Shown one piece after another: positions 1 through 7,748 of a stretch of 53,286 nucleotides of DNA (its first letter is position 1; the number at the start of each line of letters is the position of its first letter). The position numbers were made by a program, and so were the translations under genes. The stretch is from an uncultured Hippea sp. Its GTDB lineage: Bacteria; Campylobacterota_A; Desulfurellia; JAADFJ01. The notes beneath the pieces are model-generated. The model did not search any database, was not told where the DNA came from, and worked only from the letters and a program-made list of their open reading frames with translations. Location of the stretch: the NCBI GenBank assembly GCA_913009315.1, contig CAJVZA010000004.1:1-53286 (forward strand), in the 5' to 3' direction.

Positions 1-1
1 A

Positions 2-73
2 ATTCCCTGCGTTAATGATAATCTAAAGACTCTGTTTGAAAGAATAAAGTGTAAAATACCTGTAAGACTTTAA
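2..73 (+). CDS. possible C-terminal end of a gene entering from the left
   Basis: An open frame runs from the window edge to a TAA at 71-73 and encodes 23 residues ending in KIPVRL. No start codon is visible, so it could be the tail of a plus-strand gene beginning outside the window. It is too short to recognise, and chance openness over 72 bases is quite possible. It would point towards the Y1 transposase fragment, which lies on the opposite strand. Confidence 0.22.
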   Translation: MPCVNDNLKTLFERIKCKIPVRL

Positions 74-105
74 TATGGAAAACCGCTGTAGTTACGAAAA
101 TATAG

Positions 106-291
106 TTATTTTTTAAAGAGAATGGCTTTAATGCAGGGTTTCTTTGGGGTTTGGATGGAGAATGTCCGTTTTAACTGTTTCAGGAAATATTCTTTGTCTT
201 TAGATTCGGAAAAAATATCTTGACGATTATTCCCGCGTTGAAGTGCATAGTGGGGTAAGTGAGGCATGGTGCAACGTATTTTTCTTGGCAT
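106..291 (-). pseudogene. REP-associated (Y1/RAYT-type) transposase, N-terminal fragment
   Basis: The first 45 or so residues look like the start of the Y1_Tnp/RAYT family, with MPRK at the N-terminus followed by the RGNNRQDIF block. The family is a single-strand DNA transposase of roughly 150-250 residues using an HUH motif and a catalytic Tyr. Here the frame degrades after residue 45 and stops at 61, so the HUH motif and the catalytic Tyr are missing. It cannot be active. The start codon lies 8 bp outside the left end of the neighbouring insertion sequence. The fragment matters because RAYT proteins mobilise REP palindromes, and palindromic REP-like elements occur seven times in this window. 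Confidence 0.6.
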
Positions 292-298
292 ATTGCAT

Positions 299-327
299 CC
301 TAAAATCCCGCTATTTTACAGCTATGT
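299..327. repeat. left terminal inverted repeat of the IS1634-type element
   Basis: The sequence begins CCTAAAATCCCGC and is the exact reverse complement of 2036-2064 over 29 bases. The match breaks on both sides (T at 298 and T at 328 do not pair), which defines the repeat limits. Confidence 0.9.
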
Positions 328-482
328 TTTTCTCAACTACTTACGTAGATGACATAATTTTCAAATTAATGGGATTATATTCCTCTTTTTAAAGGGTTTA
401 TCAAAAAGAAGGAATATGTTTTAAGACCCGTTCATGAACTCTAATCTTGACAATTCTATTATACATAACTATAATTACAGTT

Positions 483-2024
483 ATGTCATCAATCATACGA
501 GTAACCAAAAATAATCAAGTATATGTGTATAAGTCAGAAAGCTATTGGGATAAGGAGAAAAAAGCTCCGAGAAGCAAAATGGTCTATCTCGGGAAGGAGG
601 ACGCCGCTACAAAACAGATCAAAGCTCCTGGAAAGAAATGGTATCCGAAATCATCAAGAGATTACGGGAACCTGTTTTTACTTGAGAAAATCAGCACCCT
701 AATCGGTCTAACCGGAATATTGAAAGAAGTATTCCCGAATGAGTGGAGAAAACTTATCACCTGCATTTTCTTTGAAGTATTGGAAGCTAAGCCTCTGTAT
801 CTATGCAGCAGTTGGTCAGAAGACACCTATATTAATTTGACTGACAAATTATCTTCGCAAAGAATCAGTGAACTTCTTAAATCAGTCGGAGAGAACGTGT
901 ATGCCAGGATTGAGTTTTTAAGACTATGGAGTCAAAAGCGAAGGGACGACAAGTTTATAGTATTCGATATTACCTCTATTTCCTCATACTCGAAGTTTAT
1001 TGAATCGGTGGAATGGGGATACAACAGAGACAAAGAGAGACTGCCTCAGATAAACTTTGGAATGGTTTTCGGCCAACCTTCCATGCTTCCGCTGTTTTAC
1101 AATGTGTATCAGGGAAGTATACGGGATGTTTCTACTTTAAAGAATATTCTTAAGTTTCTTGGTCATTTCAAACTGAGCACTGTGACCTTCATCTTAGACA
1201 AAGGTTTCTACAGTAGTGAAAACATAAGCGAATTAAAAGGAAAGAAACTGCATTTTATTATACCACTTACATTTACGGTTAAGCAAGCTTGTAAACTGAT
1301 CGAGAAACACCGGGAAGAGATAACCGATGTCTCGAATGCTCTGAGGGTTAACAAACAGATTCTATACTGTGTAAGGGATAAGATCAGCATAAATCAATAC
1401 CGGCTTAACGCATACATTTACTTCAACAAGAAAAAGAGCGTTGCGGATGAGGAACGTCTGCTGGGGAAACTGATGGAAGCAGAAGAGAAAGTGGAGCAGC
1501 GCCATTTCAGAAACAGAGAAAAACTTGAGAAGTATATTACAGAACATACGCATGAGCTTAAGAAGTTCTTTGTTATCAGGAAAGTCAAGGGCTTCTTTGT
1601 ATTGCGAAGGGATAAAGAAAGAATTGAGAGATCAATTAAACAGATGGGGTATGTAGTGATGTTGAGTACTCGCAGTATGAAAGCTCAGGAACTATTATTG
1701 CTCTATCGAAACAAAGATTGTGTGGAAAAGAGCTTTGATAACATAAAGAATGAACTGAGTGCCAATCGTTTAAGAGTTCATTCAAGAGAAAGTATGGAGG
1801 GAAGATTATTCATCAGTTTTATAAGTCTCATCCTCTACTCCCGGATTCACAATATTATGAGAGAGAAAGATCTGATTAAGAAATACACAATTGAAGAAGT
1901 CATGTTCGAAATGAAGAAGCTCAAGATCATCGAACTTGAAAACGGGAGACAGATGCTTACTGAAATATCCAAAACTCAGAAAGAGCTGTTTGTCAAACTA
2001 ATAAATGAAGTTCCTAAACTTTGA
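483..2024 (+). CDS. IS1634-family transposase (DDE, IS4 superfamily)
   Basis: This is a DDE transposase of about 513 residues, the normal length for IS1634. Visible landmarks are the first Asp in the FDITSIS block, the second Asp in LDKGFYS, and the Glu in the late VEKSFDNIKNEL block, which matches the YREK-like region of IS4 elements. A C-terminal stretch typical of the family follows (RVHSRESMEGRLFISF). I chose ATG 483; the frame extends to a TTG at 447, but the extra 12 residues are hydrophobic and unlike the family N-terminus. The gene fills the IS and stops 11 nt before the right repeat. It is intact, with no frameshift. Confidence 0.9.
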   Translation: MSSIIRVTKNNQVYVYKSESYWDKEKKAPRSKMVYLGKEDAATKQIKAPGKKWYPKSSRDYGNLFLLEKISTLIGLTGILKEVFPNEWRKLITCIFFEVLEAKPLYLCSSWSEDTYINLTDKLSSQRISELLKSVGENVYARIEFLRLWSQKRRDDKFIVFDITSISSYSKFIESVEWGYNRDKERLPQINFGMVFGQPSMLPLFYNVYQGSIRDVSTLKNILKFLGHFKLSTVTFILDKGFYSSENISELKGKKLHFIIPLTFTVKQACKLIEKHREEITDVSNALRVNKQILYCVRDKISINQYRLNAYIYFNKKKSVADEERLLGKLMEAEEKVEQRHFRNREKLEKYITEHTHELKKFFVIRKVKGFFVLRRDKERIERSIKQMGYVVMLSTRSMKAQELLLLYRNKDCVEKSFDNIKNELSANRLRVHSRESMEGRLFISFISLILYSRIHNIMREKDLIKKYTIEEVMFEMKKLKIIELENGRQMLTEISKTQKELFVKLINEVPKL

Positions 2025-2035
2025 CCAAACAGAAT

Positions 2036-2064
2036 ACATAGCTGTAAAATAGCGGGATTTTAGG
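2036..2064. repeat. right terminal inverted repeat of the IS1634-type element
   Basis: The sequence ends ...GCGGGATTTTAGG and is a perfect 29-bp inverted copy of 299-327. It abuts the stop codon of the truncated lipoprotein frame (2065-2067). Confidence 0.9.
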
Positions 2065-2289
2065 TTAATAAGCTGCTCCGCCGGCAAGGACAGTGGCAAA
2101 GGTGAATGATCCGTCTGCCGTTATGGTGAGATCGTTTCCGCCATTGTTCTGAAGTGCCAGTGTGCCTGAAAGACCGCTCACTGTGCCGCCAATGCTATAG
2201 TCATGGGTGCCGCAGCCGGTCAGTATAAGGGCAAGCCCAATCCCTAAAAACAACATTGAAATAAAACCTGTTATCTTCTTTTTCTTCAT
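2065..2289 (-). pseudogene. lipoprotein truncated next to the insertion sequence
   Basis: The N-terminus is a textbook lipoprotein signal: Lys-rich start, hydrophobic core and an LTGC lipobox with Cys26. A GAGGGG ribosome site precedes ATG 2289. The mature part begins SIGGTVSGL and continues with a Gly/Asn/Thr-rich, beta-sandwich-like stretch common in repeat-bearing surface lipoproteins. After residue 74 it meets a TAA at 2067-2065 directly outside the IS end. The family is normally much longer, so the rest has been lost. No continuation exists on the far side of the IS, where a Y1 transposase fragment lies instead. It may still make a short secreted product. Confidence 0.65.
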
Positions 2290-2341
2290 AACATTCCCCT
2301 CTTAATTAATGTTGATGTTTTAGTAAAAAAGTCCATCACTG

Positions 2342-2485
2342 TCATCGCGAGGAGCAAAGCGACGAAGCAACTTGTTTTAAAATCAGACGGATAGAGATTG
2401 CTTCGCTGCACTCGCAATGATTTTTTCCTTCTGTCACTGCGAGGCCGCGGCAGTCTCATAGATTGCTCCGCTGCGCTTGCAACGA
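2342..2485. repeat. two inverted-repeat units of the GCGAGGAGC/AAGCGACGAAGCAA type
   Basis: Unit one (2342-2420) starts TCATCGCGAGGAGCAAAGCG and ends with the inverted form TTGCTTCGCTGCACTCGCAA. Unit two (about 2433-2485) is a degenerate copy with GTCACTGCGAGGC facing GCTGCGCTTGCAACGA. This palindromic repeat class is found between genes in many bacterial phyla. Here it fills the space between the truncated lipoprotein and the Spy-like gene. It produces a false ORF on the minus strand. Confidence 0.65.
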
Positions 2486-2504
2486 TAAAACATGATGATA
2501 AAAT
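2477..2504 (+). promoter_or_regulatory. possible sigma-70-type promoter for the Spy-like gene
   Basis: TTGCAA (2477-2482) and TAAAAT (2499-2504) are 16 nt apart, 48 nt upstream of ATG 2553. The -35 hexamer lies inside the second palindromic repeat unit, so the repeat may have donated part of the promoter. This is from inspection only. Confidence 0.3.
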
Positions 2505-2552
2505 AGCGTTCTTAGGTAAGATAAAATATTTTGTAAAAGGAGCGATTGTCCA

Positions 2553-2975
2553 ATGAAAAGATTTCAAAAAGTAATGTTGGTTTTGTTGTTTAATTTGTTA
2601 ATCATCGGTTTAGCCGGAGGCTCTTATGCAGGAAGTGTTCAGCAGCACAAAGTAAAAACTATTTTTGATTACAAACAAGAGTTGAAATTGACAAATAAGC
2701 AGATTTCTAAGATCAAAGAGGCACTAATTAAATTAAATAAAAAGGTAACTCTTTTAAAAGCTAAACTTATTGTTGCCGGTGCCAGCTTACAGGCGTTATT
2801 GAAGAAGAATGGCGACATTGGACTGATAGATAAGAAACTCAGGGATATTTTTAATTACAGAAGAGGGATTATTATTACCGATTTGATATCATCAAGAAGC
2901 ATCAAAGGCATACTTACAAGGAAACAGATTAAAAAATGGAAAGGGATTCAGGCCGAAAATAGAAAAAAGAAATAG
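2553..2975 (+). CDS. small periplasmic Spy/CpxP-like (LTXXQ) protein
   Basis: The protein has 140 residues. A signal peptide with a hydrophobic core and a SYA-G cleavage site covers roughly residues 1-27. The mature part is Lys-rich and helical and contains the pattern ELKLTNKQISKIKEAL near its start and GILTRKQIKKW near its end. These resemble the two LTxxQ-type motifs of the Spy/CpxP/ZraP family, whose members bind metals or unfolded envelope proteins as dimers. AAGGAG lies about 10 nt before ATG 2553. It stands alone, unlike the second Spy-like gene at 12381, which sits next to a two-component system. No His/Met-rich tail is present. The exact role is unknown. Confidence 0.6.
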   Translation: MKRFQKVMLVLLFNLLIIGLAGGSYAGSVQQHKVKTIFDYKQELKLTNKQISKIKEALIKLNKKVTLLKAKLIVAGASLQALLKKNGDIGLIDKKLRDIFNYRRGIIITDLISSRSIKGILTRKQIKKWKGIQAENRKKK

Positions 2976-2995
2976 ATTGCAACATCTTGGAACTG

Positions 2996-3129
2996 CGTCT
3001 TTGCAGCCTGTTGATAAATATTATTGCTGAAAATAGAGTGACGTAACAATTTCAAAAAACGTTGACAATAAAGGGATTGTCACGCACCTTTAGGTGCTTG
3101 CAATAACAAATAGGAGTTTTTCAACAGAC
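2996..3129. repeat. dispersed repeat, copy A (MITE-like, truncated)
   Basis: It aligns along its whole length with 8979-9112. Shared blocks are GTCTTTGCAG, TTGATAAAT, CAAAAA.CGTTGA.AATAA and a terminal GTTTTTCAACA. The left terminal repeat seen in copy B (AGCCTGTTGAAAAAC) is missing here, so this copy is 5'-truncated. It has no coding capacity. Confidence 0.6.
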
Positions 3130-3144
3130 TCTTTGCATTTAAGC

Positions 3145-3193
3145 TTAGAGATAACCGTCGGGTTGAGCTGTCCCGCCGGTTATCTCTTTTTTT
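3145..3193 (+). terminator. strong Rho-independent terminator
   Basis: The left arm AGAGATAACCGTCGGG and right arm CCCGCCGGTTATCTCT pair with one mismatch around a 9-nt loop, followed by a run of T (about 3184-3193). This is a textbook intrinsic terminator for rightward transcription, 170 nt downstream of the Spy-like gene. The intervening repeat would then be part of that transcript's 3' end, unless a small RNA starts within it. Confidence 0.75.
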
Positions 3194-3280
3194 CGTTATG
3201 TGTTATGTGCGCAGCAATCTCACCACAGGCAGGATGCCTGTGATACATAAGAAATTGAGATTGCCGTTGCGCTTGCAATG

Positions 3281-3302
3281 TTTATTGTGCAGTGGTCTCT
3301 TT
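3281..3302. repeat. REP-like palindrome family, single right arm
   Basis: TTTATTGTGCAGTGGTCTCT matches the right arm of the full palindrome at 32668-32729. The left arm is not recognisable. This is one of seven locations in the window. Confidence 0.6.
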
Positions 3303-3483
3303 AAGAATAAGGCTTTATTTTTCTGCTGTAACAGACTTGTTAATTAGCGACGAGAAAAAGGCAGTAGTTGTTGCATTGACAAGAAAAATCACTATTATTA
3401 TTTATACATCGTTTGTTGTCAGTGGAAAATTTAATGAAGCAAGACATTTAAAAACAATTGATGCAAAAGATGTTTTAAAGTGA
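3292..3483 (+). pseudogene. possible transposase C-terminal remnant (IS110-like)
   Basis: This 63-codon frame begins inside the REP-like arm, so its first residues are not native. The stretch EKKAVVVALTRKITIIIY resembles the conserved end of IS110-family transposases, in which a basic Ala/Arg-Lys helix precedes an Ile-Ile-Tyr segment. Nothing else of such an element is visible. The region 2976-3736 otherwise holds repeats, one terminator and no convincing gene. A chance ORF is a serious alternative. Confidence 0.25.
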
Positions 3484-3717
3484 AGTTTTTGAATGCGGCA
3501 ACTTAACAAAAAAGGAGTATAGCAGGATGCACATCTCTCAAGAATGAGATAGTAAGTATATTAAATTCCACAATACAATAAAATAATATCAAGTTTTGAG
3601 TTACGAAATATATGATGTTGTCTATTTTGAGAGCTTGAAAATCAGACTAAAAAGGATAAAAATAGTTTTGCGAATGAAAGAGAGACTAATAAAAGTTATA
3701 AAAAAGGTGGATGTTAA

Positions 3718-3768
3718 ATGCTAAGACAATGTCTCAATGGCTTTTCCGGTGACGATATTGACTTCTAA
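3718..3768 (+). CDS. 16-residue overlapping leader ORF ahead of the PilZ gene
   Basis: ATG 3718 follows a good ribosome site (AAAAAGGTGG, 3700-3709) and reads 16 codons to TAA 3766-3768. It overlaps the first 32 nt of the PilZ gene in another frame. The PilZ start (ATG 3737) has no ribosome site of its own, so the short frame may load ribosomes for it by coupling. The ORF is also compatible with chance. Confidence 0.35.
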   Translation: MLRQCLNGFSGDDIDF

Positions 3769-5776
3769 TTTATTCCATAACTCCGGTTTAGATTCGCAGC
3801 TTACTAAAGAAAAAAGAATTCGAAAAAAATATCTAATAAATGCTCTTAACTACATTAATTTTCAGGATGGAACCATCTCAATAAACTTTAAACACCCCAA
3901 ATATGACAGCACCATGTCCTTTCAAGCGAAACCTCAGCCATATCTTGGGAATACATTAAAATGTCTATGGATTGGATCGTTACCTCAGCAAATTTCCAAA
4001 TCTTATGAATTTCTCAATCTTCTTGTATCGGATGGACAAAAACTGATTTATGTTAAACCTGAATTAATAGAAATAGATAAAACGGGTGCAACTTTCTCTC
4101 TCCCGAGTTTTTGTTATTCGATTAGCAGCAGAAAGCTGCAGCGATACCCATGCAAAGACATTCGTGTAGAATTTATTCAAAACGGTGCGGTATTTTATGG
4201 TTCTCTTTTAGACTTCAACCCTACTGCTTTTTATGTCAAAATATCAATCAAGCCGCCGCAGACATTTAACTGGATTGATGCTGAGGCAGAGGCATACATT
4301 GTGTTTAAAAACGAACAGGAAGTTATTTACTCGGGTGAATGCAGAATAATAAGGCAAAACTTTGCGCATAAGATGAGAATATTTGTGCTGGAACCTGTAA
4401 AGAATCAGATTCGCAGATTTAGTCCAAAAGAACTCAGAAGTTCAAGATATAAGCTGTTGCCATCGCCCAGTGCCATATTTAATCACCCCATACTCAGGAG
4501 AATGATAAACTTTAAGATCGAAGATTTATCGGGTTCGGGTTTTTCTGTTAGTGAATATTACAATTATTCTGTTCTTTTGCCCGGAATGATCATACCCAAG
4601 TTGGAAATAGAGTTTGCGCAAGACTTTAAGATAAGCTGCAAAGCTCAGGTTATGTACAGAAAGGTGTACAAAACAGACGATGACGAAGCTCACTCCAAGT
4701 GCGGGATAGCCTTTCTGGATATGAATATTCGAGATCAGGGAAAACTTTCAAATCTTCTGCATCAAATGACAAATAAAAATGCCTATGTCGGCAACAGAGT
4801 GGATTTGAATGCTTTATGGAAATTTTTTTTCGATACGAGTTTCGTCTATCCAAAAAAATATGCATATATATCTACTAATAAAGAAAGATTCAAAGATGTT
4901 TACGAGAAACTTTATATTCAAAATCCTAATATAGCAAGACATTTTATATATCAGAACGAGGGTATAATTCAGGGACATATATCAATGCTCCGGGTGTATG
5001 AAAATACATGGCTGTTTCATCATCATGCCAGCAGGACAACTAGCGCAAAGGCAGGACTTGTTGTTCTTGATCAGATTAGTCGGTATGTCAATGATTTCTA
5101 TCGTCTTTATTCAACGCATTTGGATTTTATTATATCCTATTTCAGACCTAAAAATCGTGCACCGGATCATCTTTTTGGGAATTTTACCCGTCAGTTGAAT
5201 GAGTTAAAGGGATGTTCTATTGACTCATTTGCTTATTTTCATTTTCAAAAAACTTTCAAGTCACCAAAAATGGCTGAAACGGATTTATCATTATCTAAAA
5301 CAGAACCGGATGATCTTGTGGAACTGCAAGGCTTTTATGAATACAAATCAGGCGGTCTTGTGCTTCATGCCCTTGATTTGGATCCAAGCGCGATTGATGA
5401 AGACAACCTTGATAAGGAATACCAGATAGCAGATTTCAAGAGAGAAAGACGCTTATTGTCGCTAAAAAAGGACGGAATTCTTAAGGCAGTTATTATGGTT
5501 AATATATCCGATGCAGGCTTAAATTTATCTAATCTGACTAATTGCATACATGTCTTCTGCATAGATGAAGATTCACTTAATCGCAATACGCTTTATTCCG
5601 CTTTGCATGTTTTGTCCAAATATTATGATCAGGATGAAATACCGGTACTTCTTTATCCGGTAAGTCACGCCGACGCCCAATCAATTCCCTACGAAAAGAT
5701 ATACAATCTGTGGGTTTTAAATGTACCTTTTTCCGGTGAACGATTTCTTAAACATGTCAGGCGATTTTTTACTTGA
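3737..5776 (+). CDS. PilZ-domain protein with acyltransferase-like C-terminus
   Basis: This is a soluble protein of 679 residues with no signal peptide. Two PilZ-like regions are visible. The first begins near residue 131 (RKLQRYPCKDIRVEF, then LLDFNPTAFYVKI). The second begins near 225 (RRFSPKELR, then IEDLSGSGFSV about 45 residues on). RxxxR plus D/NxSxxG is the c-di-GMP binding signature, and the second region keeps it best. From about residue 370 the sequence resembles the GNAT/N-acyl-amino-acid-synthase fold found in other PilZ fusions, with blocks such as HHHASRTT and LFGNFTRQL. The inferred role is a c-di-GMP-controlled transferase or effector; the substrate is unknown. The next gene, an HD-GYP phosphodiesterase, lies 53 nt downstream. 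The in-frame stop at 3722 forces the start to 3737 or later. Confidence 0.65.
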   Translation: MAFPVTILTSNLFHNSGLDSQLTKEKRIRKKYLINALNYINFQDGTISINFKHPKYDSTMSFQAKPQPYLGNTLKCLWIGSLPQQISKSYEFLNLLVSDGQKLIYVKPELIEIDKTGATFSLPSFCYSISSRKLQRYPCKDIRVEFIQNGAVFYGSLLDFNPTAFYVKISIKPPQTFNWIDAEAEAYIVFKNEQEVIYSGECRIIRQNFAHKMRIFVLEPVKNQIRRFSPKELRSSRYKLLPSPSAIFNHPILRRMINFKIEDLSGSGFSVSEYYNYSVLLPGMIIPKLEIEFAQDFKISCKAQVMYRKVYKTDDDEAHSKCGIAFLDMNIRDQGKLSNLLHQMTNKNAYVGNRVDLNALWKFFFDTSFVYPKKYAYISTNKERFKDVYEKLYIQNPNIARHFIYQNEGIIQGHISMLRVYENTWLFHHHASRTTSAKAGLVVLDQISRYVNDFYRLYSTHLDFIISYFRPKNRAPDHLFGNFTRQLNELKGCSIDSFAYFHFQKTFKSPKMAETDLSLSKTEPDDLVELQGFYEYKSGGLVLHALDLDPSAIDEDNLDKEYQIADFKRERRLLSLKKDGILKAVIMVNISDAGLNLSNLTNCIHVFCIDEDSLNRNTLYSALHVLSKYYDQDEIPVLLYPVSHADAQSIPYEKIYNLWVLNVPFSGERFLKHVRRFFT

Positions 5777-5778
5777 TA

Positions 5779-5806
5779 TTGATATGAATGGGGTTAAGAA
5801 TATTAT
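5779..5806 (+). promoter_or_regulatory. possible sigma-70-type promoter before the HD-GYP gene
   Basis: TTGATA (5779-5784) and TATTAT (5801-5806) are 16 nt apart. ATG 5830 lies 23 nt past the -10 box and has no ribosome site, so the predicted leader is short and SD-less. Confidence 0.35.
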
Positions 5807-5829
5807 ATATTTAAACCGAATTAATAAAA

Positions 5830-7728
5830 ATGAAAGATAAAGCATTATACAGCAGCAGAATAATAAACACCTATATCAATCTTATAAAAAGAAACTATAG
5901 TTATATCAATATAAAAGAACTGTTGCGTTATGCAGAGATGGAACCTTATCAGATTACTGATGAAGGGCATTGGTTTACACAGAAACAGATAAATCTGTTT
6001 TATGAAAGACTCGAAAAGCTGACCGGCAACAAAAACATTGCCAGAGAAGCGGGCAGGTACGCTACATCGCCTGATGCTATAGGGGTAATGAGGCAATATG
6101 TGCTTGGTTTCGTAGGGCCCGCAAAAGCCTACGAGATAGTCGGAAAATATGCTCGTAATTTTACAAGATCATCTGTTTATAAATCTAAAAGAATAGCTTC
6201 CAATAAGGTTGAAATTACGGTTACCCCCAAAGAAGGCGTGCAGGAAAAGCCGTATCAGTGTGAGAACAGACTGGGATTCTGGGATGCTATTTCTCTGTTG
6301 TTCAATTATAGATTACCAAAGATAGAGCACACGGAGTGTATATTCAGAGGAGACAGTTGCTGCCGCTATATAATCTCATGGCGGGAATCTCATTCTGTTT
6401 TATGGAAAACTATAAGAAACTATGCAGTTTTGGTACTTTCAGCAATTTCTGCAGGCACATACTTTATATATCCTGATATTGCAGGATATACGTTGTTTGC
6501 ATCAATTTTTATTGTTTTGGGAATAACTCTTCATCGTGAGATTCTTAAAAATAAAGAATTAAACAATGCTATAATTAGTATCAAGGATTCATCCAAAGAG
6601 CTTGTGGACAGAATAGATTTAAATTACAGTAACGCTTTAATGTTGAACGAAATAGGCCAAACGCTTAATGGCCACATCAGTATGGATAAGATTTTATCAG
6701 AGGTAATAAAAATTCTGGAAAGGAGACTCGGCTATGACCGCGGCATAATACTTCTATCAAATAATAATAAAACCCTGTTAAATTTCTATATAGGCTTTGG
6801 TTACACGGATGAACAGTTTAGTCTTTTGAAAAATACCGACTTTCATATAGACAGACCTGAGTCAAAAGGAGTATTTGTAGACTCATTTCGCGAAAAGAAA
6901 CCTATTCTTATAAATGACGTAAACGAAATAGAGACTACTCTTTCACCCCGAAGCCTTGCATTTATGAAAAAGATGGTAACAAGGTCGTTTATATGCTGTC
7001 CTATAACTTATGAAAATCGGCCGCTGGGAATTCTTGCGGCAGATAATGTAAAAACAAAAAGACCGCTGCGGCAGAGCGATGTCAATCTATTGATGAGCAT
7101 AGCCCCTCATATCGGTATCAGTATAAACAATGCAAGAATTTCCGAAGCAAAAGACAGACAATTTCAATCAATATTAAAAACATTGGCGGCAAGCATCGAC
7201 GCAAGAGATTTCCTTACTGCAGGTCACTCCGAAAGAGTAGCAGAGTATTCTGTGGGAATATGCAGTGAAATAGGCATGTCAAAAGAATATACTGAAATGA
7301 TCAGGGTTGCTTCACTATTGCATGATTACGGTAAAATTGGTGTTTCAGATAATGTTTTAAAGAAAAACGGTCCGCTGACAAAAGAGGAATATGAAGAGAT
7401 AAAAACCCATGCGGAAAAGACCAGAAATATATTGGAACAGTTTAATTTCGAAGGTATTTACAAAGAGGTATCAATTGTCGCAGGATCTCATCATGAAAAA
7501 CTTGACGGAAGCGGTTATCCGAAAGGGCTAAGAGATAGTGAAATACCGTTGGGAGCTAAGATTATCGGGGTGGCTGATTTTTTTGAGGCTCTCACATCAA
7601 AGCGTCATTACAGAGCAGCAATGCCGTTAAGTAAAGCTTTTGATCTTCTAAATAAAGCAAGCGGTAAGCAGTTTGATGGAAACATTGTCAAGGCGCTTAT
7701 TAGCTATTACGACAAAAATTGTTTTTAA
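5830..7728 (+). CDS. membrane sensor c-di-GMP phosphodiesterase (V4R-like, GAF, HD-GYP)
   Basis: The protein has 632 residues. Residues 1-185 form a cytoplasmic sensory region ending in a V4R-like Cys patch (CIFRGDSCCRYIISW). Two closely spaced membrane helices follow (about 195-240), then a short coiled coil, a GAF domain (about 280-440) and a C-terminal HD-GYP domain (about 455-632). The HD pair lies at about 498-499 (LLHDYGKIGV), and the HHEKLDGSGYPKGL motif is intact, so c-di-GMP hydrolysis is expected. V4R domains bind small hydrophobic ligands or use Cys ligands, so redox or ligand sensing is plausible but inferred. Together with the upstream PilZ protein it could form a write-off/read-out pair for c-di-GMP. 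No GGDEF gene is adjacent. Confidence 0.82.
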   Translation: MKDKALYSSRIINTYINLIKRNYSYINIKELLRYAEMEPYQITDEGHWFTQKQINLFYERLEKLTGNKNIAREAGRYATSPDAIGVMRQYVLGFVGPAKAYEIVGKYARNFTRSSVYKSKRIASNKVEITVTPKEGVQEKPYQCENRLGFWDAISLLFNYRLPKIEHTECIFRGDSCCRYIISWRESHSVLWKTIRNYAVLVLSAISAGTYFIYPDIAGYTLFASIFIVLGITLHREILKNKELNNAIISIKDSSKELVDRIDLNYSNALMLNEIGQTLNGHISMDKILSEVIKILERRLGYDRGIILLSNNNKTLLNFYIGFGYTDEQFSLLKNTDFHIDRPESKGVFVDSFREKKPILINDVNEIETTLSPRSLAFMKKMVTRSFICCPITYENRPLGILAADNVKTKRPLRQSDVNLLMSIAPHIGISINNARISEAKDRQFQSILKTLAASIDARDFLTAGHSERVAEYSVGICSEIGMSKEYTEMIRVASLLHDYGKIGVSDNVLKKNGPLTKEEYEEIKTHAEKTRNILEQFNFEGIYKEVSIVAGSHHEKLDGSGYPKGLRDSEIPLGAKIIGVADFFEALTSKRHYRAAMPLSKAFDLLNKASGKQFDGNIVKALISYYDKNCF

Positions 7729-7748
7729 TTAGTTGCCCATTGTCTGCT

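Larger units (their letters stand above)
299..2064 (+). mobile_element. complete IS1634-type insertion sequence
   Basis: A single transposase gene is bracketed by perfect 29-bp terminal inverted repeats (299-327 and 2036-2064), which gives a 1766-bp element. Size, layout and transposase fit the IS1634 group of the IS4 superfamily. I see no target-site duplication immediately outside the ends: 5' flank ...TTGCAT against 3' flank TTAATA.... The two flanks also carry unrelated gene remnants. This suggests that the copy has recombined or lost adjacent DNA since inserting. The intact ORF and perfect ends suggest recent arrival and probable mobility. Confidence 0.9.

Noticed and set aside
2060-2070. 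Target-site duplication of the IS1634 element
   Set aside because: The bases outside the two ends do not match at any offset I tried, so no duplication can be claimed.
2286-2567. 93-codon minus-strand ORF
   Set aside because: It is the translation of the palindromic intergenic repeats (LLLAMTV-type sequence), has no ribosome site and covers the promoter of the Spy-like gene.
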